Shown: one piece after another, positions 11,428-22,603 of the stretch | Numbering within the stretch: position 1 is the first letter of the stretch | Layout of the letters: each line of letters starts with the position of its first letter | Made by a program: the position numbers and the translations under genes | The notes under the pieces: model-generated | The model's input: only the letters and a program-made list of their open reading frames with translations | Databases searched by the model: none | What the model was told of the DNA's origin: nothing | Origin: Cephalotus follicularis | Lineage: Eukaryota; Streptophyta; Magnoliopsida; Oxalidales; Cephalotaceae | Assembly (NCBI GenBank): GCA_001972305.1 | Contig: BDDD01002118.1 | Location: 1 to 64,000 of the forward strand | Reading direction: 5' to 3' | Length of the DNA stretch: 64,000 nt

Positions 11428-14165
11428 AACAGTACATAAAGGACACTATCCTCACAACGGGTAGCACCAACCAAGCCTAAAACCCACTAAGAGTGCTAGC
11501 TCCCAAGAATACCAACCAAACCCAAAAAGCTGCAAGCCCATAAGGCAACTAAACAGTACTAAGACCACAGATTCTATACTTGTATGAACATACTGCTCCA
11601 AGATACACCAAGGAAAAGAGACTTCTCAAGCACCAACAAGAACACCAACCCTGTAAAGTTCAGCCAGGCTAAGAAGGGTCCGTCAAGCTCAAACAGAATC
11701 AAGCTACCAAGGGAAAACACAACCAGAAGATGGCATTCCACCTAGGACCCCCAAAACTTAGGGACATAAATAGGCCAAGTAACACAAGTGGAGGGGAATA
11801 TCCCTCAGGAGTGCCCATATTTACCAGGACATCTCCCAAATAAAAAACACCAACCAGAAAAGGAGCACGATGCCCACATCACAAGCATAGCACCACAATC
11901 AGAAGTCAGAGATAAAACCAAAGGTAGGCCAAGAACACTCCATGCACAGAAGAGCCAAGGCAGAGAAACGCCAGGGAACCCCAAATTGGAAATCGCGGCC
12001 AGGCTGAAGAGTGCCCATAGAGCACAACTGAAAGCTACCAAAGAGATACAGAGCCAGACTTTGGTAGTCCACATAGGCCAACCCAATACTATGGCATAGA
12101 TAAGCCATGTATCCGTTGCGGGAGCTAGAGCCACCAGAGGGGAGAGAACCCCATGTTCTCAAACCAAAAAGCCAACCAGGGGGTGCGTTCCATCCTCGAC
12201 CCCTTACAAGATAAGTCTCAAACAGAAAGAAGTAAGATCAAACAACACATTCACATGGATGGACAGTCAAGGGATCCACTGGTTCAGTCTGGGAACAAAA
12301 CTGGTCACCACTCACAAACGTTGATTGAAAACATAGCAAGGAATCAGTTTTCCAAGTGTCCCTCTCCACTATACCATACCGAAGGCCTGCTAACTTATAC
12401 AGAGCAACACCACAAGGAGAACAGCAACAAACCGAGGAAAACCAAAAACCACACCGCCGCCCAAACCTCCACCACTCCACCTAATAACCACAGCTGAACC
12501 ATCCTTATGATGGAAACTTTCTGAATCTGAAGCCAAAAACAGACCTGGCATCAGTGGATGAAGATCAGACCCTGCAAATAAGCCAAACCCTGATCTGAGA
12601 AACCAAATGCATCACCACCCTGACACCCGAAAAACACAGTTTGACAGCACAATCTGTCTGCCACAATCAGAGCCAGAGAAGCAGATAGTCCACAATCACA
12701 GAAGGCTGAAGATCGGTTCCCACCATGAGCACGGACTGAGACAAGCCAGGATCAGAAGGAGAAAAGAAGATGTAAAGAAGTAGATAGATAGAAAACGGGT
12801 ATAGCATCAGCTACCAAACCGCTAGAGCCCAACAACTAACCCCACCAGAAAACCAAGGAGAAAGGCAGACCATAAGAGGCCCGAAGGAATATCCAACTAC
12901 CGGCCCACAACTCTAATCCAAGCCCAACCAACCAACCCATACAGATCAGGGATTAGAGGTAAACGGCTTGCGTCGCACAGATGGTGACGTCATTGTCACC
13001 TAAGCATCTCCACGTTGCCTTCACCTACTTCGATCAGCAAACGCTCACCGGTTGAGGAAGCAACAAACATCCTCACCGTACTATACGAAGAACAAAGGAG
13101 AGGCCCAACCAAAGCTAGAGGATGACGCCACTGAATTTGACTTGTCATCCTCACCAGAAGATAACCTCGAAAACAGTTGGTCAAATCCACCAACAAGTCC
13201 ACCAAAGCTCATAGCAGGAGATCGGTTTTTCACCCTCATCAATTACGCCTCCAAGTCTGTAACCAACAGAGGACACGAGTGAGCTGTAGGCACCAAACAT
13301 CACATATGGACCAAGTTGATTCTAGATCCTCTTAAGCAAGCCCAGTAGACCCTTTTTAAGTAAGCCCGCCAGGGTGAAACACTAAACAGGTGAGGTAACA
13401 AGATCCAACCAGCCCAGAAGCCTGTAATGCCCAAACCCAAAAGGCCCAATACTAGTCTATGCACTCGCCACAGTCCAGCGAGAAGACCCAACCGGACCTT
13501 CAGATGTCATGAATGACATCAGCCCTCATCACAAGGGATGTGGACTTTGGGATACGCCGGATAGGATGGTGACATCAGCATTGGAGACAACCTCACTGCC
13601 ACACAACGTCAATCATCGTGAAGACAACCCAGCTTATGCCAACGATGAGCAAACGATGTTGATGTCAGTAATCATCCACCACCAGGTCCGATCTAGGAAA
13701 CCACCAACAATTACGCACAGTCAATACAGGCACACCGTGAACACAATCAACTCCTCAGGAGCATAATAATTGCTCCGATCTGAATAGGTGGTGCTCGGTT
13801 TTGATCTTGCATCACAGATCCACGATCCATACCACAATCGCCAGCGTCGTCATTCCACGCCAAGGAGAGACACAATCTTTTGACGAGCGAAGAGAGGATC
13901 CACTAGGAGAGACCCCTTGTTCATCAAAAACGCCATGGAAACAGGAAGCCATGGAGCCACAAGGAGACACCTGAGAACCAGACACCTAAAAACTGAAACA
14001 AAACAGAATAGAAACCACAAGGGCTCCCAGCTGGTTTATTATTAAGAACCAAAAAGGACTCAATAATAAAACGAAAGGAAGGCAGCCGTGCTTACCATGA
14101 GCACGGCTGGACTCAAAATCCACAAAAGGGTAAACCTAAAGAGAAACCCCTTCTTCTTCTAAACT
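11428..14165 (-). mobile_element. Non-autonomous LINE-like retroposon, copy 1 (non-coding)
   Basis: Base composition shifts abruptly from AT-rich to about half GC. The sequence is related over most of its length to 35661-39489: for example TACTTGTATGAACA at 11578 against ACTTGTATGAACAGGG at 36479, and the CAGCCGTGCT...AGCACGGCTG hairpin near the right end (14083-14109). The T-run at the left matches a poly(A) tail read on the minus strand. Compared with copy 2, about 0.7 kb at the poly(A) side is missing. Short ORFs on both strands show no reverse transcriptase, endonuclease or gag-type domain. I could not find a clear TSD. Confidence 0.55.
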
Positions 14166-14210
14166 GAATGTAATTCACAACATTCTTAAGGTGTGCACTA
14201 AATTGTAGCA

Positions 14211-14320
14211 TCTAAAATGGACATATGCTATATATTTTGTAATCGAATTGTTATCCTCTACATCTAAAATGGACATATGCTACATATTTTGTAATTGAAT
14301 TGAAATCCTCTAAGTGAAAT
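14211..14320. repeat. Tandem duplication of about 55 bp
   Basis: CATCTAAAATGGACATATGC followed by TATATTTTGTAATCGAATTG is repeated immediately downstream with a few substitutions (second unit begins near 14261). Confidence 0.8.
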
Positions 14321-14333
14321 ATTCTCGGATTCA

Positions 14334-14390
14334 AATCCAACTATTACAAATTCACATTTGTTGAATTTCAGAATTTGTAATAGTTGGATT
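14334..14390. repeat. Perfect 20-bp inverted repeat, 17-nt loop
   Basis: AATCCAACTATTACAAATTC (14334-14353) is the exact reverse complement of 14371-14390. Partial pairing continues a few bases outside. It may be a minimal MITE or the core of a foldback remnant. Confidence 0.85.
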
Positions 14391-15076
14391 GAAATCAGAT
14401 GGTTAAAATGAAAATCATTACACCTTTGTAATTATGCGTGTCAATTTTCATTCAATGAGTATATCTAAGTAAATAAACTACTTGTTTACTATATTAGATA
14501 AAATTGTAGAATGATTAGATTATGTATAAATACAATAGTTAGAGATATTAAATAAAATTAAAAATTGACATGAAGGATCTAGTTGAACATCAAAATTAAT
14601 TATTTGATTTACAAAATATAAATCATAAGTTTGAAGTATAAGGTAATAAATAAGTTGCCTTTTGTACTTGTCCAATACATTAATTATTCTTTTTTTAATA
14701 ATTACTAATATAGCTTAAAAGACTTCAAATGCAGACAATATGATAACCTTCTTTTTCTTCTTCTAGTGGTTAATCAAATAATTAAATTTATGTTAATATA
14801 TAACAGCAATGTTATTAACAATAATTTTTTTGGACATTAAATCAACAACAATCCAAGTATTAATATATCAATAGTTATTATTATTCCTTTTTGTTAAAGA
14901 CCTGTTGGGTGGAAGGGATTTATTATAGATCCTACTGGTATATTAAAATTAAAACAAACTTATAAAGATATAAGGGAACTAAGGGCGTAAACCTAATACA
15001 TTGTAAGAATTTTAAAGAGTTGAGAAATCTAACCCAATTTATGAGAGTTTTCATTGATTTTATATCAATAATTACA
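14391..15076. other. AT-rich intergenic DNA, nothing recognised
   Basis: No ORF, terminal repeat or RNA gene seen. It is the target into which the LTR element at 15082 inserted. Confidence 0.5.
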
Positions 15077-15081
15077 AGATT

Positions 15082-15558
15082 TGATATGGAAATTTCTAGA
15101 TAAATAAAGCACTGATACGTGTAACATGGAAACAACAGTTCCTATAATTAAATCGCCTTAAATCGTGGTGATAATAGGAGATAACTCTTCCATTCAAAGA
15201 TAAAGGAAACGGTGGAAAATGCCATAGACGTTTCCAAGGGACCAATAACTCCTTCATGATGATGAGCAGTTTAGGGGAGTTACGACCTAGTAAGGCTATA
15301 AATACCCCCAAGAAAGACTGAGGAGGGGTCGATCAATTAACCAGACTTTCTTTATCTTCTCTGCAAAACAACTGACTTAAATATCGGAGGGTTCCCGGGA
15401 GTAAAAACTCCTGGACTTTCGATAGTTTGCTTTTTGTGTGTGTAGGAAAGACCAGAAAACTCAAACACAGTATCTTCTTTGGAGCATCTAACGCTTTTCT
15501 CAACAAATCAAACCTCCACACGTGGTGGACTGTTGTGAAGTTGATTTCTGCATCAACA
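15082..15558 (+). repeat. 5' LTR (477 bp)
   Basis: Starts TGATATGGAAATT and ends TCTGCATCAACA. TATA box at 15297 (TATAAATACCCCC). The conserved stem-loop is at 15395-15414. Confidence 0.93.
15395..15414 (+). promoter_or_regulatory. Conserved LTR stem-loop
   Basis: CCGGGAGT (15395-15402) pairs with ACTCCTGG (15407-15414) around an A-rich loop, 98 bp after the TATA box. In the 3' LTR the left arm has changed to CTAGGAGT while the right arm stays ACTCCTGG. Confidence 0.6.
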
Positions 15559-15559
15559 A

Positions 15560-15577
15560 TTGGCGCCGTCTGTGGGA
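15560..15577 (+). promoter_or_regulatory. Primer-binding site
   Basis: TTGGCGCCGTCTGTGGGA, one base after the 5' LTR. This is the usual primer site seen in plant Tat/Athila-branch Ty3 elements. Confidence 0.88.
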
Positions 15578-15601
15578 AACGCGACGTGAATTGATTCAAT
15601 A

Positions 15602-17549
15602 ATGCCTCATAAGAGAACCAACCCTGCGACCGCTCCTGGTCAAGCTTATCTCACAAGTGAGCAATTTAACCAGCTCCTCCAAGAGATGTTGAGACTCACT
15701 ATACTTTGCTGGCAACCAATTTGGCCAGCCAGAATCAAGCTGGACCAAGCCAACAGCCCCAGAACAAGAACAACCTTTAGTTCACTAAGAGGCCAGGCGA
15801 AACCCGCAAAAGTGGGCCACGCGCCCTCCAAGGCGGTCAGAGATTAATACATCTCTGAGAGCAGAGACTAGGCGAAACCCACAAAGGGGGGCAAGGCGCC
15901 CTCCAAGGGGGTCAGAGATTGATACATCTCTAATAGCAGAGTCCTCCAGTGCAAGAGACTATAATTATGATTCCCAGCAGGACCTACAAGAGTAAGATGC
16001 AATGGAGGAAGACTACTTAGACTCCTACGCAGATGAAGAGGAGCCCTGTGCACATTCCTACGCGTCTCATAGGACTAAATCACGGCCGAGGAGCAGGTCA
16101 GACCACTCAATCAGACCAACCAGAGGGCCATCGCAAGTCTCTAGTAAGTCTAGGGACCAAGAAGATATTGAGCAGACCAAAAAAAAGAGGTTTGCAAAGA
16201 TGGAGAAAAGGCTCAGAGGTGCTGAGTAGACGAAGGGATACCTGTCAGAGGTGCGGAACCTAAATTGCACTCCCTTCGCTCCAGAGATACTGAGGGAGCC
16301 TATGCCGAGAGGGTTCAGGTTCTCGACGTTCAAAGAATATGATGGGTCTTCTGACCTAATACAGTATGTGAGGTATTACACCCAGATCATGCTAGTGCAC
16401 CAAGCTTCAGATGCAGTCCTTTGCCGAGGACTTCCAACGACTTTTACGGGTGCAGCTCATACGTGGTACTCCACGTTGCCCCCGAACTTTGTGGCAAACT
16501 TCAAGCAATTCAGTGAGATATTCGTCACAAAATTCCTTAACAGTACCACCCAGAGAAAGAATTCTAATCATCTGATCAACGTGGTGCGAGAAATAAATGA
16601 ATCCCTCAGAGACTACCTGACTCGATTCAATAAGGAGTCCTTGATGGTAAAGGACATGGAACATTCCTTTGCTCTGGCAGTCTTGAATAGCGGGTTGAAA
16701 GACAACTCAGCTTTCACTTTCTCCCTGATGAAGAAGCATGCCCTAGATATGGCAGACCTCCTTAAAAGAGCTAAAAAGTATGCAAATGCAGAGGAGGGTC
16801 TGGAGGATAGAAAAGAGAAAAGGAAAGGGAGGCCAGACCTAATAGAAGGTGACCTGATGCACAAACTCTCCAAGAGGGAGGACTCACCAAAAAGGAGATC
16901 ATCAATCCCCAATTACAACACTTTCGCCCCTCTCTTGGAGACGCGGACCAGAATCTTTGCAGTGGAGAAGGAAAATATCCCAATCCAGTGGCCTTCTCCG
17001 TTAAGATCCCGAGCAAACAAAAGGGACTCGAGCAAGTACTACTGATACCACCGTGATCAGGGGCATGATACGGAGGAGTGTAGGCAATTAAATAATCAGA
17101 TAGAGGACCTGATCCGCAAAAGTCATTTGAGGGAGTATGTGGATAGGGATGATCCTCAGGTAAGAAGGAACCGTAGAGAAGAAGCTCTACAGCAGGGAGA
17201 GGAGCAACAACCTAGAGGTGTGATACACACCATTTCTAGAGGGATCACGTCTAGAGGCGATCACAGTCAGGCCAGAAAGGCCTATGCAAGACAGATCTTT
17301 TCCGTGCAGCAACAACACATGCATGGAAAAAGTTTGAAGATTTGTGGAGAAGAGGAGGTGATATCCTTCTCAGAGTCGGATTTGGAGGGAGTAGTCTCCC
17401 TCACGACAACCCAGAGGTGTGATACATACCATTTCTTGCTTAAGAATGGTTCCCAACTAAGAGTGGTGGAGAAAGAGGAACTGATTACGCTCTCCAAAAA
17501 TAATAGAGATGTATTTGTCTGGTCTGCAGAAGGGAAGTACTATCAGTGA
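15602..17549 (+). pseudogene. gag: gag polyprotein remnant with short pol scrap
   Basis: Begins with ATG 24 bp after the primer site. The reading changes frame in the first 400 bp, then runs from about 16002 in one frame to 17045, broken by an in-frame TAG (16227). Residues from 16260 to 16790 form a typical retrotransposon gag domain (PMPRGFRFSTFKEYDGSSD ..., HTWYSTLPPNFVANF, DYLTRFNKESL). A TGA at 17043 falls inside the zinc-knuckle region, where YHRDQGHDTEEC remains but the first cysteine is gone. Downstream (17127-17549) come the SESDLEGV block normally just before protease and then EELITLSKNNRDVFVWSAE, which normally precedes RT; the protease core between them is missing. Gag would package the RNA if intact; this copy is dead. 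Confidence 0.88.
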
Positions 17550-17626
17550 AGAAATGTAAAAATGGTTAATCCATTCAATAAAGATGATGTTTCTTTAATA
17601 CATTTACAAATTTGCAAGGAACAGAA

Positions 17627-18790
17627 GGTTCAATGTTCACGTCCTTAAACCTCTGAACAACCATCAGCAATCCCTGCAATAAAAGCTCCAAGTCTAAAGC
17701 AGACTACTCCCAGCAGAGGAGCAATCAGAGCAGGGCCTTGATACAGGACCACAGCTCTCCAAGTCTGAAGCAGACTACTCCCAGCAGAGGAGCAATTAGA
17801 GTAGGTCCTTAATACAGGACCACAGCTCTCCAAGTCTGAAGCAGACTACTCCCAACAAAGAATCAATCAGAGCAAGGCTTTGATACAGGACCACAGCTCT
17901 TCAAGTCTGAAGCAGACTACTCCCATCACAGGAACAATCAGAGTAGGTCCTTGATACAGGACCATAGCTCTTCCAATTTCAAGCAGACTAAAGCTTTAAT
18001 ACAAGCTTATAAACTACTCTCAAGGGAGCAGTCAGAGAAGGAGGTTCAATGTTCATGTCCTTAAACCTCTAAACAGCCTTCAACAGTTTCACAATAAAAG
18101 ACTCACAAGGGAGCGGTCAGAGAAGGAGGTTCAATGTTCACGTCCTTAAACCTCTAAACAACCTTCAACAATAAAAGACTCCTAGAGGAGCAGTCAAAGA
18201 AGGAGGTTCAATGTTCACATCCTTAAACCTCTAAACAGCCTTCAACAGTTCGACAAGAGAAGACTTCCAAGAGAGCAGTCAAAGATGGAGGTTCAATGTT
18301 CACGTCCTTAAACCTCTGAACAACCTTCAATAGTTTGACAAGAGAAGACTCCCAAGGGAGCAATCCCAACAGGAGGTTCAATGTTCACGTCCTTAAACCT
18401 CTGAACAACCTTCAACAGTTTCCACAATAGAAGACTCTTAAAGGAGAAGTCAAAGCAGAAGGTTCAATGTTCACGTCCTTAAACCTCTGAATAGTCTTCA
18501 ACAGTTCCACAATAGAAGACTCCCAAGGGAGAAATCAGAGCATGTTCTTGATACAGGACCACAGCTCTGCTAGTCTCAAGAAGACTAATGCTTTAATATA
18601 AGCTTATTCAAGACTCTCAAGGGAGCAGTCAGAGCAGGTCCTTGATACAGGACCACAACTCTGCTAGTCTCAAGAAGACTAAATCTTTAATACAAGCTTA
18701 TTCAAGACTCATAAGGGAGCAATCAGAGCAGGCCCTTGATACAAAACTCTCTAAGCTTTAATGCAAGCTTATTTAAAGACTCTCAAGGAA
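17627..18790. repeat. Tandem-repeat zone between gag and antisense ORF
   Basis: Three interleaved repeat types. About five units of roughly 71 bp each start CAGGACCACAGCTCT (17744, 17814, 17886, 17957). About six units of roughly 80-88 bp are built on GGTTCAATGTTCACGTCC (18042 to 18461). A third type of roughly 95 bp combines CTAGTCTCAAGAAGACTAA with AAGACTCTCAAGGGAGCA. All contain an AAGACTCCCAAGGGAGCA-like block, which also occurs at 54.5 kb. Confidence 0.88.
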
Positions 18791-18799
18791 GCAAATACT

Positions 18800-19150
18800 G
18801 GTCTACAAACCGATAAGAACTTGTCAGACCAGACCTAAATCATATCTTGATCTGCGAACACATAAGAACTCGCAAAGATCAAGTTTGTTGGCTGAGCGCT
18901 TTGATACAAGTGCCCCCATAAGGGTTAAAAAGCTCAGGCTACTTGGTCTGAAAAATATCAGACCAATACAAAATCTTGGTCTGCAAACCCATAAGAACTT
19001 GTCATATCAGACCTAAAATCCCGGTCTACGAACACATAAGAACTCACAAAGATCAAGTCTCGTTGGCTGAACACTTTGATACAGGTGCCCTCATGGGGGT
19101 TAAAACTCAGGCGATCTGGTCTGAAAAATATCAGGCAAGTACGAAAGATG
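18800..19150. repeat. Two tandem units of about 175 bp
   Basis: Each unit contains AACACATAAGAACTC, AAAGATCAAGT, GTTGGCTGA and GATACA(A/G)GTGCCC. Diverged versions are present in the 53.9-54.9 kb palindrome, showing that this is a family-wide module. Confidence 0.8.
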
Positions 19151-19319
19151 TTGGGCTTTCTCATACAAATTTTCCTAAGGAAATTGAAGAGCTCAAATCG
19201 ATAAAGTTTGGAGACGCCAAACTAAATGAAACAAAAAACAAAGTTTTATTGCATTGCCAGAGTAACAATTACAAAAAAGGTACCATGCAAATAGAAATAC
19301 AGAAGCTAAGGCTCTAGAG

Positions 19320-19850
19320 CAGGGCCCTGAACATTTTCGGGCTGAGGAGCAGCAACGGTCTCTGAAGTAGGCTCAGAGGAAGGAAGCTCTTCAGCATCAT
19401 CAACAGAGGACGGGACAGTCAAATCTGGAAGCTCTGCGCTCGGTGACTCTTTATCCTATAGAGTAAGGCAAACTTTCTCCCCCTCGGCCTTTATCCCTTC
19501 AGGAAGAAAGTCAAAATCTCCCGCTGACTCACAATATATGATAGTAGTCAGAGGAACCTCAGGATGAAGAGCAGCCACCTAGTTACGGAAAATATAGAAG
19601 CCCTACCGAAAATATGGCGCAGACTCCATAAGGACTTCCTCCCCAAAAGCTAGAGAAGCCTTATACTAGTCTACGGCCTCATCTATTGTTCCCTGAAAAT
19701 CTGCTGGAGCCTTGAAGTCTTCCACGATCCTAGCCAAAGAAACTTAGACGAAGTTTTGAATTCTAGAAGGGCTTTGTCAATTGCACAAGCAAGACGACCT
19801 CATAAATACTCCTCCTCCTCTACAAAGTTCAGAGAAGAAGGACCAGGGGG
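19320..19850 (-). pseudogene. Antisense ORF (aORF) remnant, C-terminal part
   Basis: Read on the minus strand this gives a broken frame containing ARIVEDFKAPADF, YKASLAFGEEVLMESAPYFR and FYIFRN, then PEVPLTTIIYC and an acidic tail. It is clearly related to the proteins at 53066-53540 (plus) and 55194-55679 (minus). Several stop codons interrupt it. The N-terminal half is absent. It lies antisense to gag just before the polypurine tract, the position known for extra ORFs of Retand-type elements. Confidence 0.8.
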
Positions 19851-19851
19851 G
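19831..19851 (+). promoter_or_regulatory. Polypurine tract
   Basis: AGAGAAGAAGGACCAGGGGGG, ending four bases before the 3' LTR; it would prime second-strand synthesis. Confidence 0.8.
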
Positions 19852-19855
19852 CCAC

Positions 19856-20320
19856 TGATATGAAAAAAATTATAGACAAATAAAGCACTAACACGTGTCA
19901 CCTGGAAACTAACAGTTCCTACAATTAAATCGCCTTAAATCATGGTGATAATGGGGAGATAACTCCTCCATTCAAAGATAAAGGAACGGTGAAAACCTCC
20001 AGAGAAGTTTCCAAGAGACCAATTACTCCTTCATGATGATGAGCAATTCACGGGGAGTTACGGTCAGGTAAGGCTATAGAGTAGGGGGGTCGACCAATTT
20101 ACCAGACTTTTTTTTATCTTCTCTACAAAACAACTGACTTAAGTATCGGAGAGTCTCTAGGAGTAAAAACTCCTGGACTTTCGATAGTTTGCTTTTTGTG
20201 TGTGCAGGGAAAACCAGAAAACTCAAACCCAGTACCTTCTTTGGAGCATCCAACGCTTTTCTCAACAAATCAAACCTCCACATATGGAGAACTGTTGTGA
20301 AGTTGATTTCTGCAACAACA
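19856..20320 (+). repeat. 3' LTR (465 bp)
   Basis: Starts TGATATG and ends TCTGCAACAACA. It has lost the TATA block that the 5' LTR keeps (GGCTATAGAGTAGGGG in place of GGCTATAAATACCCCC). Confidence 0.93.
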
Positions 20321-20325
20321 AGATT

Positions 20326-21370
20326 GAAAAGGAAAATATTACAAGAAAGGAAAATGAATCAATAACAATCCATTACATATTGTTAACTAAATCTATCTAT
20401 TGATGCAAAATATACACAAAATATTTTCTATTAATGCAGAATATACATCCAATATATTATTTACTTAGCCATGATTTATATCTTGGCCCCCTGCTCAAGC
20501 GAAATGGGACTTTTACCAAAAGGGATCGACGTCTTTCTGCTTAGGGATCGATGTCTTTCACGCGCATCTCAGCAAAACGCGATTTTTACCAAAAGACATC
20601 GACTTCTTTTGATAGGGATCGACGTCTTCTTCTGCAGCAAAAATAGAAAGTTAGATTTTTTGCCAGATTTTGTAACTAGGATTGCTTTATTTCTGTTTTT
20701 GATCAACTTTGTAGTATAAAAACAACATATGCCCGGCCAAAGAGAGTATGTAGAGGCTGGTAGAAACCCTAGTTTTCTTTATCAATTTTAGTTTTGTTTC
20801 ACAATGTTTAGTAGCTAAATTTCTCAAGGTTTTGGGGAAGAACAAAGCCTAGATTGTTATTGTTTCAATTCCATCAATACAAATCCTTGAATATTTGATT
20901 TGTTCTTCAATATTTCTACCTTCGCACACACTTTGTCTGTCTGATTAAAATCTACAAGCATCTTGTCGGTGAAGCTGAAAGTTGGTGAATAAATGGTGCT
21001 TAATTCAATCAACGGAGTCTACTCATACGATTTGCCAACAACGAACACACTTTGTATAGACCTAGCATGTCTACTCATACGTCTTGTCATCACTGTCGCA
21101 CTCCGTATCGACCTAGCTACCGCTGATTATCAAGGTACTATCGTTCAATTAAATGGAATTGTTCAATACAATCTACGGTGAGTTTCTATACCCTAAAACC
21201 GCTTTTTAATTATATATTTTCTTAGCTTCTATTCATTAGTTTGATAGTTTATCTCAAAACTTGGTATACTTCGCCTAGGTTGGATATATTATAACTAGTT
21301 TATCGTTTCCCTGTTTTCGACCCGTTACTGCATGATCCGTGCACTTGCGGCTATAAATTTCAAAACATTC
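20326..21370 (+). mobile_element. LTR-derived fragment, family uncertain
   Basis: Ends with a block (CTTCGCCTAGG ... CCCTGTTTTCGACCCG ... GTGCACTTGCGG, 21270-21350) of the kind found at Ty3-type LTR ends; a relative is at 45200-45290. No coding sequence is visible. Contains a TCGACG/TCGATG motif cluster at 20521-20632. Confidence 0.45.
20521..20632. repeat. TCGACG/TCGATG motif cluster A
   Basis: Four copies in about 110 bp: AGGGATCGACGTCTTTC, AGGGATCGATGTCTTTC, AAAGACATCGACTTCTTTT and AGGGATCGACGTCTTC. One is inverted relative to the others. Confidence 0.75.
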
Positions 21371-22603
21371 TTTCTAAATCAGTGAACACTGCTTAAGGTA
21401 AGTGTCAACGTCAATGCCTTAAACGAGCAATAGCCAAAATGCTTCGTCCAGGCCACTTAAGCGTCGATGCTCAAGCATAAGCATCATCTCTTAGTAATTG
21501 GAAACTCATTCCTAAATTACTCCGACTCCATTTAAAACCATAAACCCATTTTCTTCAATCTCAATTTAAAAATAGTATTTGAGGATCAATAAAACTCACT
21601 CATCTTTTAAAAGTCATATCTTTTGATACGTAATGAGTTTTGACTATTATAACATATGAAAACGGGATTGATTGAAAACAGGGTCTAACCGTCAATGCCT
21701 AAAGGTCACTTGTAGATGTTTAGGCTGATAGTAATAAGAAATGAGATTTTCCTTCAAAACTCTAGTTTCCAAAAAATGTGATTCAATTCCGATTTCTAAT
21801 CTGTTTGAAACCAAACTTTGAGAGAATGCTTTAAATATCATTTAAAACCATATCTATCAATTTCAAATCATTTGATCCATACAAATACAATGTATCAAGA
21901 AAAACCTTTTTTGAACTCTAGTTCATCATTTACGTTTAAAACTTAAAGCTCAAGCCTTCAATTAGTGCAAAGCTCAATTCAGCACATCAAATAACATTCA
22001 TACATTCTCATGGCAGTATACAATTAGTGATAAATCAATTCAATTCAACTTTTCAATAAATGGTAAAATGATCTCATGTCAAGAATCAATCATCAATATG
22101 CAATCTCATATGTAATTCAATCAGTAAAATACAATCATTCATTCAATCCATGAGATCAAAACACATAGTAGAGTTTCTACCTTTTCTTTGTAAGCTTGAA
22201 TCAAAACCCTTGAAGCTCAACAATCACTCTCCAAACCAAAGCCAATTAAGAATCAAGTTTTAATCCACACTAGTCAATCCTCAAACCAAGAAAACCAGCT
22301 CCCTCTATTCTCATAATCTCTTAATTTGGGTTGCCACTTGAAGAAAGGAAGAATGAGAGTGTGTAATGACTTATGCCACAAGCAAAATACTTATATAGCC
22401 TAGCAAATGGGCCCAAGTCCAATTCTAAAGCCCTTTAAGGCCCAATATAGATCCAAAAACCTCTACCGGCATATAAATGTCCAAGATAACTCATAACATT
22501 TACCTTATACTCTGTCTGATACAGTACCTTCATTCTAGTCTTGTTTCGTCAATATTGGACAAAAGATTAAAATGCCCTTTTTTCTGATGTTCTGGGTGTT
22601 ACA
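21371..22603 (-). mobile_element. LTR fragment, minus orientation, Tekay/Del-like
   Basis: Ends CTGGGTGTTACA at 22603, which resembles the LTR terminus TGTAACACCC read on the other strand. A minus-strand TATA-like box (GCTATATAAGTATTTTG) lies near 22395. TCGATG/TCAACG motifs occur at 21398-21490. The left end is undefined. Confidence 0.45.

Larger units (their letters stand above)
15077..20325 (+). mobile_element. Complete gag-only LTR retrotransposon (Tat/Retand-type deletion derivative)
   Basis: The element runs from 15082 to 20320, flanked by a perfect 5-bp TSD AGATT (15077-15081 and 20321-20325). Order: 5' LTR, primer-binding site, broken gag, scrap of pol, tandem-repeat zone, antisense ORF remnant, polypurine tract, 3' LTR. 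RT, RNase H and integrase are absent, so movement would have needed enzymes from another element. The layout (gag kept, pol lost) fits the TR-GAG/LARD style of non-autonomous elements. The LTRs differ at roughly one base in ten by eye, so the insertion is not recent. Confidence 0.92.

Noticed and set aside
11788..12497. ORFs of 103-114 codons on both strands in retroposon copy 1
   Set aside because: No domain, not kept open at the matching place of copy 2.
17636..18790. Regular direct repeats resembling a CRISPR array
   Set aside because: Units are 71-95 bp without unique spacers, they lie inside an LTR retrotransposon, and the sequence is a plant nuclear genome.
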